Source of the DNA: Xestospongia muta
Lineage: Eukaryota > Porifera > Demospongiae > Haplosclerida > Petrosiidae
Length of the DNA stretch: 64,000 nt
Assembly: GCA_963693285.1 (NCBI GenBank)
Contig: OY848917.1
Coordinates: forward strand, 33,119,245 to 33,183,244
Direction of reading: 5' to 3'
Shown: positions 11,060 to 21,770 of the stretch, piece by piece
How the letters are laid out: every line of letters starts with the position of its first letter
Position numbering within the stretch: the stretch's first letter is position 1
Notes under the pieces: generated by a model
Seen by the model: the letters and a program-made list of their open reading frames with translations, nothing else
Databases searched by the model: none
Told to the model about the DNA's origin: nothing
Program-made: the position numbers and the translations under genes

Positions 11060-12673
11060 TTCAAGATCTCATACCATGTACTCCACCTACAGGACAACCT
11101 ACCTGTGTATGTGAAACTAACAAAGGTACTATTAATCTTACTAGTATTACTAACAATGATGGTACATCAAGGTAAGTGGTGAGGTATGTGTATGAATAAT
11201 GAATAGATGAATAATTTAATAAATGGATTGATGGACAAAGAGTTATATAAATCATCTGTCCATTGATCTAGTAGTCTAATCAGTGTTTATATCTATTTAT
11301 TAAACCATCCATTTATCCATTAATCCATTCTACATTTAGTCTCAGTCCCAGACCTACACACAAATCTTTGAATATAGGTCTGAGACCAAGACTATTCAGT
11401 GTTTTACATCCACAACATACAACATTATTGTATAACTTTTTACTCTTTCTAGGTTTAGTAGTAGTTCCTATGGATATAATTATAACTACAATCCTTGTTA
11501 TCCATTCTCTATAGGAGACTCCTGTGGTGATGGTACTGCTGTAAGTATCACTAACTGATACATACTATCTGAAAGTACAATAGTATGAGTATCAGTCTTA
11601 ATATTAGCTTTAAGCTATAATTAATTCAGTATGGGTTTGAATCTATTCATTATGGGTTTGAGTCTAGATCGTGTCATTCCACAATTACTTGAAACTCTCT
11701 AGTTTTCAATACTCCAGTGTTTTACCATGACATGACCTCCCCAAAGACAATAGGGTATTTTTACAATTATAATCTTGTTCAGAATGAGTTTACATAAGTC
11801 ACTTATTACTGTATAATCCATAAATTCTACAGTCCATATTCAGTATAGGTTTCTATCTATTTAACATGGGTTTGAGTCTCTTCCATATATTTCTATACAT
11901 GTAGGTATGTCAATTAACAAGTAATGGGAAGAAAATCTTAGTTGGTAAAATGGACACTGAGGCTATGTTCTCTGATGATGAAGGAAATTATCAATTACAA
12001 TATAGTGGAGGAGATGATAAGAGGTAAACAATGAACACATGATGTTTGATGTTACAGGAAGTACTACATCCTTTGATTGTGTAATTATGATATTAATATC
12101 TGGTATATTAACCAGTAAAGTATGGAATTCCTGTATGGGGCCACTTTAAAAGATATAATAATTGTTATTATTAACAAATGTTATAATTGACTGTACAATT
12201 ATAACATTTGTTAATAATGATAACTACTATATCTGACATCTTTATTCTCATGTTGACTAGAACATGATCCATTTCACATATAATATCTACACAATGTCTG
12301 TTATCATTACTCATATAGAACAGCTGTAGTCTACCTCTTTTGTGATTATCAAGGAGATGGTCCTTCAATCACTACAGAAGGAGATCATGATCATCAATAT
12401 CTCTATGTCTTTAATCTTACAACAACAGCTGTTTGTTTAAACTCAAAAGGTGGAGGAGGAGGAGCTAAAAAGAGTAATGTTGTAGGTCCTATTGGAATAG
12501 TATTGATAAGTTGGTAAGTCCATACATTTCTCCTTTTATACATCAATTAATTTTTAGTATCATCCATTTTTCTAATCATTAATATGTCATTGATCGATTG
12601 TCTTTCCATGTATCCATTCATCTATTTTATTTGTCCATTATATAGGAGGCAGCATGGACTATATCTAATATAA
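11060..12673 (+). CDS. Mannose-6-phosphate-receptor homology (MRH) domain protein, 5' and 3' incomplete
   Basis: Four exons splice in one frame: 11060-11171, 11453-11540, 11905-12023 and 12319-12513, all with GT-AG borders and matching phases. The product reads CTPPTGQPTCVCETNKG, then YPFSIGDSCGDGTAVCQL, then a GGDD turn, then FCDYQGDG and YLYVFNLTTTAVC. This is the order of an MRH/Atg27-type beta-barrel: paired cysteines, the GGD turn, and the F-C-D and W/F-x-T-x-x-A-C strands. Such domains bind mannose-6-phosphate or related glycans in the secretory pathway; whether this one does is not shown. The signal-peptide exon was not found. If spliced to the next acceptor (12646) the frame closes after nine residues at 12673, before any membrane helix, so the receptor is truncated or the true 3' exon is lost. 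That acceptor belongs to an importin-alpha relic. Confidence 0.65.
12163..12223. repeat. Intronic near-perfect hairpin
   Basis: The left arm (about 12163-12189) and right arm (12196-12223) are inverted copies of ~27 bp with one mismatch, separated by a 6-nt loop (actgta). It lies in the intron between MRH exons 3 and 4. It could be a small foldback element or a structured RNA; no miRNA identity is claimed. Confidence 0.7.
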
Positions 12674-13159
12674 CAGCTGGACAACAGGACAGATATAATC
12701 AGTTATTTATGCTAACTTGTTACCTCCTTTAATTAATATACTAATTAAGATGAGTGGGTGGGGTTATGTGACCATACTTTCATCATTGTTTATATATCCA
12801 TTCCATGTAGTTATTCATCCATTTACATCTATTCATTCATTATACAGAGTGAGTTCCGAGCTCTAAAGGAGACAGTATGGTGTACAGCCAGGGATACAGT
12901 CCCTCAAATACTCTATGCCTTAGAAATGGGAGCCCTCAAACTCAATATTGGATGCTATCTCTAACATGTTAAATGTAAGCCACACCCACTGTGTGTACAT
13001 CCTCTCTAATACAATATAGGGACATTGTATTATTAGTTGTTAATGTTGTCTCTCTCTCTTAGAATGATGAGGTATCCACTCTGACACCCTCTACTACATC
13101 AGGACAACTTCACTTTGCTCTTGCTACTCAGTGTGCGTTCTGGAGGATTTAATTTCTGA
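12646..13159 (+). pseudogene. Importin-alpha (karyopherin-alpha) C-terminal exon relics
   Basis: Three exon-like pieces carry importin-alpha ARM-repeat signatures in family order. 12646-~12710 reads EAAWTISNITAGQQDRYNQ, matching the W-T-I/M-S-N-I-T-A-G segment of a late ARM repeat. 12848-12974 reads SEFRALKETVW...QILYALEMGALK and then, in another frame, SILDAISNMLN, matching the K-E-A-V-W ARM repeat and the V-I-L-D-A-I-S-N segment. 13063-13159 reads DEVSTLTPSTTSGQLHF and then, frame-shifted, SVRSGGFNF and stop, matching the acidic tail and the typical G-F-N-F end. Each piece keeps an AG acceptor, but frame changes within pieces 2 and 3 show it is not a working gene. Upstream ARM repeats are absent. 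The family is the nuclear import adaptor for NLS cargo. Confidence 0.75.
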
Positions 13160-13284
13160 TATAACGACCACACCCACTGACTCCACCCATCACTTGTTAC
13201 CACTTTCAATAACTGCTTTGTTTGCACTTTATGAAAAGACATTGATGCTAAAAAGACATCAACAGAAACTTAAACTAAATTGAA

Positions 13285-13290
13285 AATAAA
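13285..13290 (+). other. Poly(A) signal AATAAA of the MRH/importin-relic unit
   Basis: A plus-strand AATAAA lies ~125 nt after the importin-relic stop and only 14 bp from the stop codon of the convergent minus-strand gene, so the two 3' ends abut or overlap. Confidence 0.4.
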
Positions 13291-13303
13291 TGTATAGAAC
13301 AAA

Positions 13304-16300
13304 CTACTTTAAGACTGGCAGGAATTTAAGTCTGTCTTTGATAACTTGATAACTGTCTAACTTCATATAATACTCTTTATCTTGTTCAGATAAGTATAAT
13401 GTCTGTATCGTAGTATTTTTGATGAGTTCAGTACAAATAGTCTTGATATCATCATTGTTTAGTGAAGTATTGTCGAGATATAGTTCTGTTAATGATTTAG
13501 TTGTATTTATTAGTTCAGCTATTGTACTGGTACTGGCTGAAGTGATCTGAGGATTATATCTGATGCTCAACACAGTCAGTGTTTGGTTTTTAGTGAGACC
13601 TTCACAGATATATTGGACACCATTATCAGTGATGTTACAGTTGAAGAGTTGTAGTTTATCCAATGTCTTATTAATACTTAACATGGTAGATAAGTTACTG
13701 GTATCTTCATCTGTGATAGTAATATTAATCAATAATAACGACTCAAGGGTAGTATTGGTAAAGAGAGCATCACTGATTTGTTTGATACCACCAGCAAGTG
13801 AAGAGTAGCGAAGAATTAGGTTTCTCATTGTTTTATTTGTAGTTTGTAGCTCTGCTGATAATGTTGATATACATATATTGTCCAATGGAGTGCTGTGTAT
13901 ATCAAGTGTCATCACTGCACACTTATTGAGATTACTAATAATTACAAGAGCACTTTCAGGAGATGATGATCTAAGATTAATACGCCATCTACTTCCTTTG
14001 GTTTGTTGTTCTTTTATTAATCTGCTAACAACCTCTTCACATTGTTCAATAGATGGTGAGATAAGCCAAACAAACTTTATATCATCTCTCCACTCAACTC
14101 TTCCAGTATGTCCTGTTATTAACAGAGTTAGTATGTAGATATAGTGTACACATATAATATATAGTGTTACAAACTGTACTATATAAAACATTATAAATTA
14201 AGTTCTAATGAATAAATTACAGGGATTACCTCCTAATTTGGAATCACCATGAGATAATTCAGACTTAGCTAGTTGTAGTTCTGTAAAATTTATAGGGAAC
14301 ATCCCATAGACTCCATTCAGAGTCCCCTCACACCATCCTTCTTCAATCTATGAATATATATAATATAATTAGAGATGATCTTTAAATAATATGTTGACAT
14401 AATAAATGGATGGACAAAAAGGATGTCTCCATACCTTAATGACATCTTTGATAACATCTCCAACATTTAGAGTTAATTGCATAGGATATTGTTTGGTGAA
14501 AGATTGTTTGACAATAGCTTCTGTATAGATCACTAATACATCATTATAATGTAACTTTATGAAACATTAAAAGATAACATACCATAACATGACTCTTTAT
14601 CATCAGTTGAATCATTTGCCTCATCTCTCAACTCATGTACTGAAGACTCTACAATAAGTAATGACAACATAGTTTGTATGATATATTTAGTCAGGAGTGG
14701 ATGAAGAAGAGAAGGAGTGTCGAACATTTATACACTAACATGTACTATCTGTCATGACAAGTCCTTATCTTATAATACCATATAAGGTATATGCTTTCAT
14801 AGGCAAAGTGGTGGCTAACTTTTGTGGTTGTACAATTTTATCATGTGCTATTAAATGCTACAAGATGATCAGGACTAGGCTAACAAAGAAAAGGTGAGTG
14901 AGACTAATTAAGAACCAAATCTGTAAAGCTGTTTAGAAGTTATTGACTTGTCTGTATCTGTCACCAAAATTATTTATTTGTAAATAACAACATGTGATTA
15001 CATGGTTTAAGCTCATGTACATCCTAAAATAACATTTCCATATATGGACAATGGACACATCCTAAGACATAGATATGGTACTATGACACTTACCATTGAT
15101 AGATAGTGTGGACTCTTCTTGACTAGACTTATGAAGTCCCTCATCAGTTAATGGTTTCTGAGGCTTTTGTATAAATGCTAAATTTAGTAACAATGTCATA
15201 TAATGAGAAGTAACAATTATCTACTAAAATCAGTTACCTTTCAAGCTTTGTTTTAACTCCTCAATCTGTTTATCTCTCTCTCTTAGCTGTAATCTCAGTG
15301 TTGTTATTATTTCTTGTAGTGTCTCTATCTCTCCTTGTCTCTCAACAGACACTGACAATAACTTTTTCTCAAAGACTATGGAATATATCGTTAATACAAT
15401 AGTGTGTACATTATTAACATCTCACTTTCTTTTTCCTTGATGGTATTTGCTAACTGTTCTATCTGTAAAATTTTTGCTCTGTTCATTTTAGTACTTGCTT
15501 CTAACAATTGTTTCAACTCAGACTCTATAAACAAGAGAGAACAAATGTGTACATAGTACTTGTTGTTAAGAGCTTACCTTTAGTTTCTGTGACACTAGAC
15601 ATTTCTAGTATTTTGTTTTTAAGTGTTTCTAGTTCCTCTTCAAAATCTATAAAGAGAGAAGCATTTATTGTTGATATAAAATGTTAAAAGTATCACAAAA
15701 TTCATCATTACATCAGATTTCTTACCTTCCTTCATTGCTAACAATGATGTCAAGTCATTAATCTCTCTTTCTTTCTGTTCTAACATTTGTTTCACTAAAT
15801 TTAATTCCTCTTCAGTAGCTACAGTATATGAGATCAATACAATGATACAAGCTATGTTACATGAATAAGACATTACTACCTTTCTTTCCTTGGTACATTT
15901 CTTCAATCTCCCTTTTTTTCATTAGTTTTTCATCTATACAAAATATTTGACAGTAGTAAAAATAATTACGCATAATATTTATGTACAATTATTCAACAAA
16001 GAGCTAGCACAACAGTAATCAAATAGAGCTAATGAAATAATTTCCTACCTCTAGGACAAAAGAGATCCTATTATTATTGATACACTAGTGCACTAAATGG
16101 TGTATGTTCCTTTATAGACTCAATCTATTGATGGGCATATGAACTAGTAATAGTTTATTGTTCAATGTATGATTGTATTAAAGGTACTGACTGCCATACA
16201 GTGTTGGTCATATTGTCCAACAAAGTTAATTTACATGATAGATGTGTTACATCAATTAAGTGTTTGTTGATTGTGGTACTAATTGACGAAGTCAGTCTCT

Positions 16301-18077
16301 AAGAGTGTTAGGATATCAAATGTTTTACCAAAAAAACACAAGAATAAATCTGATAAAATGTGTATTGAAAACATTGAAGACATAGTCTCTTGTGCTTTTT
16401 TTTCATAATGTACTTGACTAACACCATATCTATTACTTCAAGGTTGGACTGACCTTCACTGTTTCTAAGCTGTGATTTCAAATCATCCATTTCTGTTGTC
16501 ATCTCTCTAATAATTGTGTCCCTTGACTTCAGTTTGTGTCTGAGATCCTTAATCTCCTATATACAATACATGTAGTAACTGTTGTCTAATACTACTCATC
16601 TCTTACCTTATCTCTTTGACGTTTATCATAAATGGTGTGATAGCCAAATGTTAATTTTATCACTCCATTCTCTTTCAGTATGTTAAGATTCCTCTCTGCT
16701 GTTGTTAGTAAGAACTCCATCAAACTTAGAGGAGCATAGCAGGTAACAATGATAGAGTTACCATCATTAACTACTCTAACTTGTACAGACTTAGCCATGT
16801 CTCCAAATGCTTTTGATAGCAAATCTTTGATATTTCTAAGTGTGTATTTGTCAGCCTCCCACTCCAGCACAAACTCGATAGTCTCACAAGTGAGATGATG
16901 AGAAAATGAAGCTATCTTGAAGTTCTGTTTAAAGCATATATCAGTTTTGATCTTCTCACAAAATGTATCAACAGCTGTCTTGAATTCTTCAATGTGTTGT
17001 TTAGCTGCTGTGATCTTGTAGTGATTGACAATAGCCTCCAAACAGCAGATGTTAATAATGGTACATTTATCTTGTACAAGTTCCATCACATCATCAAATG
17101 ATTCAGCTATAGCCAGTTGGGGTTTTAGCTCTCGAAAACATATTCGAAGGTATTTTTTGAGATCTTCTAGTGAAGGAATACCAGCCTTAATAAGAGGTGA
17201 CACTTTCATCATAAGATCACCAAAGGTCACTTTCATCTGATCAAAATCGTATTGATAAGTACGTTGAAGACTGACTCGGGAAGGAAATGTTTTCTCTATG
17301 AAAGTGATAATGGAAGATTAATATTATATAAATTATTTACCATATTCTTTAAGTATATCTTTAGCAATCTGTACTGTTTCTTCAGATTTCAACAAGACAC
17401 TTGCGAAGACTTTTAAAATATTTGGGTCTTTAGACACTGTAGTACACAGTGCTCTCAATGGACCTTCTCCTAGTACACTTCCCAACCTATTGACTTCATC
17501 TAATGTTTCCTTAGAGATCACTCTCTCTTCATATAACATCTGAACAATCTCCACAGGAAGAATGAGAGGTGAGAGTCTGTCAGTGTGTTGTTGTAGCATT
17601 TGACAGGCAGGAGTAAATGACTCTTCTGTTGTAAGAAGTAAATTATGCAAACCAATAATGAAATACTTACTGAATTCCTTTATTTTGTCAGCAGTAGCAA
17701 TATCTCCTAACTTGTTAAGAGCACTAGCTAATGAGTCCCATGTAGGACCTCCACTCTCAGTCACCTTGTCAGCTTTACTCAACCACAAAGTTAAACACTC
17801 TTGAAGACAACTCTCTGGATCATCTCTATACTTGGCTCTAATGTCTGACAGAGTAGGTTGTAATAGACCCAGTTGTAGACCAAGAGGAGACCAGCGATGA
17901 TTTGGGAAGTGACTTCGCTTCAAAGCGTCAATGATATCTTTCAAATTAGCAATATCTAAAAATGACAATACCATTTATAAATGAGAAAAGGAACTTAATT
18001 TTTAACTCACTGAGAATGGTTGCCATAGTCAAAACAATATCCACTTCTTGGGAGGTCAAAGAAGGGTGTGGCTGCAT
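13304..18077 (-). CDS. Death - CARD-like - conserved domain - coiled coil - SH3 - LRR protein, 15 exons
   Basis: My splice model on the minus strand: 18077-18011, 17955-17671, 17625-17341, 17295-16607, 16556-16454, 15933-15880, 15818-15726, 15646-15578, 15524-15426, 15375-15238, 15177-15094, 14648-14583, 14520-14435, 14347-14230, 14112-13304. All borders are GT-AG and the sum is 3045 nt, one frame of 1014 residues plus stop. Residues 23-117 form a Death domain (RWSPLGLQLGL, CLQECLTLWL, PTWDSLASAL). 118-212 look CARD-like (LSPLILPVEIVQMLYEERVI, GPLRAL). 213-442 are a conserved unnamed domain (CTIINICCLEAIVNHY, NSIIVTCYAPLSLMEFLL). 443-~640 are coiled coil. 678-~735 are SH3 of CIN85/CD2AP flavour (AIVKQSFTKQYPMQ, EEGWCEGTLNG, GMFPINFTEL). 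746-1014 carry ribonuclease-inhibitor-type LRRs. No NACHT ATPase is present, unlike NLRs. It is probably a cytoplasmic death-fold signalling scaffold. The 5' end is uncertain: an acceptor at 18088 and in-frame upstream ATGs (18101) allow a longer N-terminus. Confidence 0.85.
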
Positions 18078-18099
18078 ACCAGTCTGAACTATAAATAGC

Positions 18100-18506
18100 A
18101 TTACAAGTAGTACTATAAATAGCATACTTCCTTATATGGTATATTGAGGACAAACCGTGTTAGTTAATGTAGTGATAATGTTAGAGATATGACAATCTGA
18201 TGTTTCCTTAGAGATGTGATATATCTTTTTAATATTAAGAACCCACCTGCCAAGCCTCTCTTATTACAATTAAAGATATGACAACATTTGATGGTATAAT
18301 CAAGCACAATATTGGCAAACCAGTGAGTCCATTTGTATGTAGAATTATGTGATAATTATATCCACTGTTCTATACAGGGCAGTAACAGTCTCCTTGACAC
18401 AACTCAATCAACATTTTCTCACCAATGTTTGGATATAGCATGTCAACCTGTAAGCTACACGTATGATATATAGCTATCTACTGTTATAACAGGTCACTCA
18501 CAATGA
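18100..18506. other. Spacer before the second segmental copy
   Basis: Probable upstream region of the minus-strand Death/CARD gene. It may hold an unseen first exon, because the first modelled exon can be extended to a phase-1 acceptor at 18088. No convincing coding exon was found. Confidence 0.35.
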
Positions 18507-19240
18507 TGCAAGCTGTTTACAAAATGTTAGAACTAATAATGACTTTTTAAAAGAAATAAAAAGATTTTCATTTCATGAACAATCAATTTATAGAACAATA
18601 GTAATCAAAACAGTATTATATGCTTGTTGCAAACTGAAATAAACATGTAACAAACTGAAAGTAAACATATATGTTTACTTACAGTTTGCTACATGCAACA
18701 TGTATAACCATATATTAGTTTAATGAATCAATCAGTCAATTTTTACAGTGTAACATTATGAATACTGAACCTATAGTATGATAGAATATAATTGATTATA
18801 TGGTAATATGACTTAGAGATGGTATATAAAATTAACAACATCCAATGTCAGATTGAAGCACTCATTGCGTAGTATCCAGTATGCTTGTTGTGTATTGTCA
18901 ATCTTAATATAACCTATATGTCAGCAAACATTTCAGATGTTATTTTATATTAGACAGTAATATTCCTTGTATAGATACGCCATTAAAAAAATTGTTACTT
19001 GACAACTAATTTGTAGCTTACATTGGTGGAACATTATGGAACACTAATTTCATGAACATTACGTAATGTATATTTTGTTGCTTAATTAATGATAATACAA
19101 CCTACCAACTAATTATATAATGAACAATTTACATAAACTCTAGATTCCATAATGACCCACCCATGTCAACTACTAATTAGTCAATAGCAAAAACTATTTT
19201 TATAGCTTACATATAGATCATTGATTTCACCCTATCCTCC

Positions 19241-21614
19241 ATGGCTCAACAAGTGCTAGTACATTTTATGCTACTAGCTTCATTAGTCACTTTTGGAGCA
19301 CCTCAGGTTATCAACTGTACTACTCTCATGACTTGTTCACAATGTATTTCAACTGCTTCTTGTGTCTGGTGTTCCACTCCTAGTAGTGCTCAGTGTTTGT
19401 CTCATGATAATGCTAATGATTGCAAAATAGAAGATTTATTTCAACCAGCAACTATTATCGTTGACAAACAGGAAAGTCCCCTCACTGAGGACAATCAAGT
19501 ATCTCTAAAGTCTATCAATCTTAAGTTCAGAGTTAGTGAGCCTGTGAGTTTCTCAGTATCTTTAAAGGCTGCAAAGAACTTTCCTCTTGATCTTTATATG
19601 TTAATGGACTTGTCTGGTAGTTTCACAGATGATCTTACAACAGTCAAAGTATTAGCTCCACAACTTCCTCTGGCTCTGCAAAATGTATCATCTGATTTTC
19701 TTATTGGCTTTTGGACATTTGTTGATAAGTCTTCACTACCATATACTTCATCTATTCAAAAGAATACAATACATATGGTTTCAGGACAACCAAGTTGTGA
19801 AATGAATAATCCCTGTGCTAAGCCTTTTGATTATAAACATGTTATCAGTCTTACAAACTCATCTGATCTTTTCAATTCATCTGTTATAAGAGACTATTAT
19901 ATCAACTAATGTTGATGATCCTGAAGATCCATTTGGTGCTATGTTACAAGCAGTGGTATGTAAAAACTTGATTGGATGGAGAGAAACTTCTATCAAGATC
20001 ATTCTAGTTATGACAGATGATGTCCTCCACACAGCAGGTGATGGACATCTTGCTGGGATAGTAAAACCTAATGATGGTCAATGTCACACACAATATGATC
20101 CACTTTTAAAGAAAACATTGTATACAGAAAGTCTGACACAAGATTATCCCAGTATAGAACAAGTCAGACAAGCCTTAGAAGATGCCAACATTGTTCCTGT
20201 ATTTGCAATAGGAGCTTCCTCTAGTTCATCAATTCTAAGTTTTTACAACAACACAATCAGTATGTTCCTTGACAGTTCAACAGTACGTTTGTCATCAAAT
20301 TCAGACAAGCTTGAAGAAGTCCTAAGTGAAGCACATGCCAATGCAATTGCAGATGCTCATCTTAGTTTTAATATTCCCAATTATCTCACAGCTAATGTTA
20401 CTGTTAACTGTCCTCTTGGATCTACTTACTTACCAGATTCCAATGAATGTACTGGTATTGGTAATGGAACAGTTAACTTTACAATTACATTGACACTTCA
20501 GAAATGTACAGAGAGTCTAAGGAATGGAAAAGGTGTGCAAATACAATTTAATCTTCGACCATTTGGACAATTTGTGGGTAAAATATCTGGATTTTGTGAC
20601 TGTGTTTGTGAGAAGAAACAAGAATATAACAGCACTGACTGTAGTAACAATGGCAACTTTACTTGCGGTCAATGTTCTTGTTTTGATGGATGGGGAGGAA
20701 ACAACTGTTCTTGTTCTACTGCTGATTGTCCTGTGGGTCCAAATGGTATCACATGTAGTGGGAGGGGACAATGTGATTGTGGTCAATGTGTATGTACTCA
20801 ACGAACTCAGCCTATACGAAGAGTCCTCAATCCTCATGTTGTAGGAGATGCTTGTGAATGTAGTAATTATAAATGTGATACTGGTTCCAATGAACTGGTA
20901 TGTAGTGGGCGTGGCAATTGTACATGTTCTAATAGTCAGTACACATATGTATGTTATAACTCTATACTTACAGGACTACCACACACTGTGGTATGTAGTG
21001 GACGAGGTACTTGTGACCCATGTGAACCTCAAGGGAGAGCTTGTACATGTAACGTAGGCTTTATTGGTATGTACTATGAGCAGTCAACAAGAAGAATAGT
21101 TGCTGTTTGCAATAATGATGATGTAGTTAGAGAATGCGTCAAATGCTATGCAAATGTAGCTAAAGATGGTGGAAGTCCCACATGTTCTGGGTTTTCTTGT
21201 ACAAACTATTCCATATTGTCATCTTATCCTTCTAATCCAGATAGTTATGATATCAATGGAACTATTGAAGGTAGTACTGAGGAATGTTCCTTTACTGATA
21301 GCATAAATTTTTGTGAGTTTGTATATTTTGTTGGTTTATCAACTCAACAAAGGGAACAAATCTATGAGGTTCTTGCACCACGTGATTGTCTCCTTATACC
21401 TGTGTGGGCTATTGCACTGATAGTGTTGGTGGTGTTGATGGTTATAGGGATAATCGTCTTGGTGATTATCAAACTTATAATCATGTATCTTGACTATCAA
21501 GAATTCAAATCATTTCAAAAAGAAGTCAATGAAGCTGATTTCTCTAAAAACAGTAATCCTATTTACCACGCCCCCACTGTTACATACAATAATGTGGCAT
21601 ATGGTAATGAGTAA
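19241..21614 (+). pseudogene. Second integrin beta-like gene, frameshifted
   Basis: This is a close copy of the gene at 5208-7631. Frame one runs 19241-19909 (222 residues) and stops inside the beta-I domain. The rest continues in a shifted frame and is open from 19941 to 21614 (557 residues). The break is one extra base near 19885: gttcaagagac in the intact copy is gttataagagac here. Also lost are 51 bp near 20988, removing 17 residues of an I-EGF module. Two stalk cysteines have become Tyr (in YTYVCYN and MYYEQS). MIDAS DLSGS, the acidic pair, the transmembrane helix, NPIY and NVAY are all kept. As read it cannot make a full receptor. A heterozygous allele or an assembly error could mimic the single-base insertion, but not the 51-bp deletion. 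Confidence 0.85.
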
Positions 21615-21764
21615 GTTCACTGTTACCAAGGTTACAATTTAAAGTAAATTGGGTTATATAAGAGTGCTTAATGTTCGTGTAGTTGGATTTTTCATAGATA
21701 TATTTTCCTACAAGTACTTTTTAGTTTGTGTGATTGTCTCAATAGTGACAGCAGAACATTTATG

Positions 21765-21770
21765 AATAAA
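21765..21770 (+). other. Poly(A) signal AATAAA of the second integrin copy
   Basis: Homologous to the signal at 7783, ~150 nt past the stop. Confidence 0.45.

Noticed and set aside
16308..16502. 64-residue separate protein
   Set aside because: It is an exon (16556-16454) of the Death/CARD/LRR gene read through its donor into the intron.
19880..19900. Tiny intron to repair the integrin frameshift
   Set aside because: No GT-AG pair of realistic size exists there, and the intact copy has no intron at that place.
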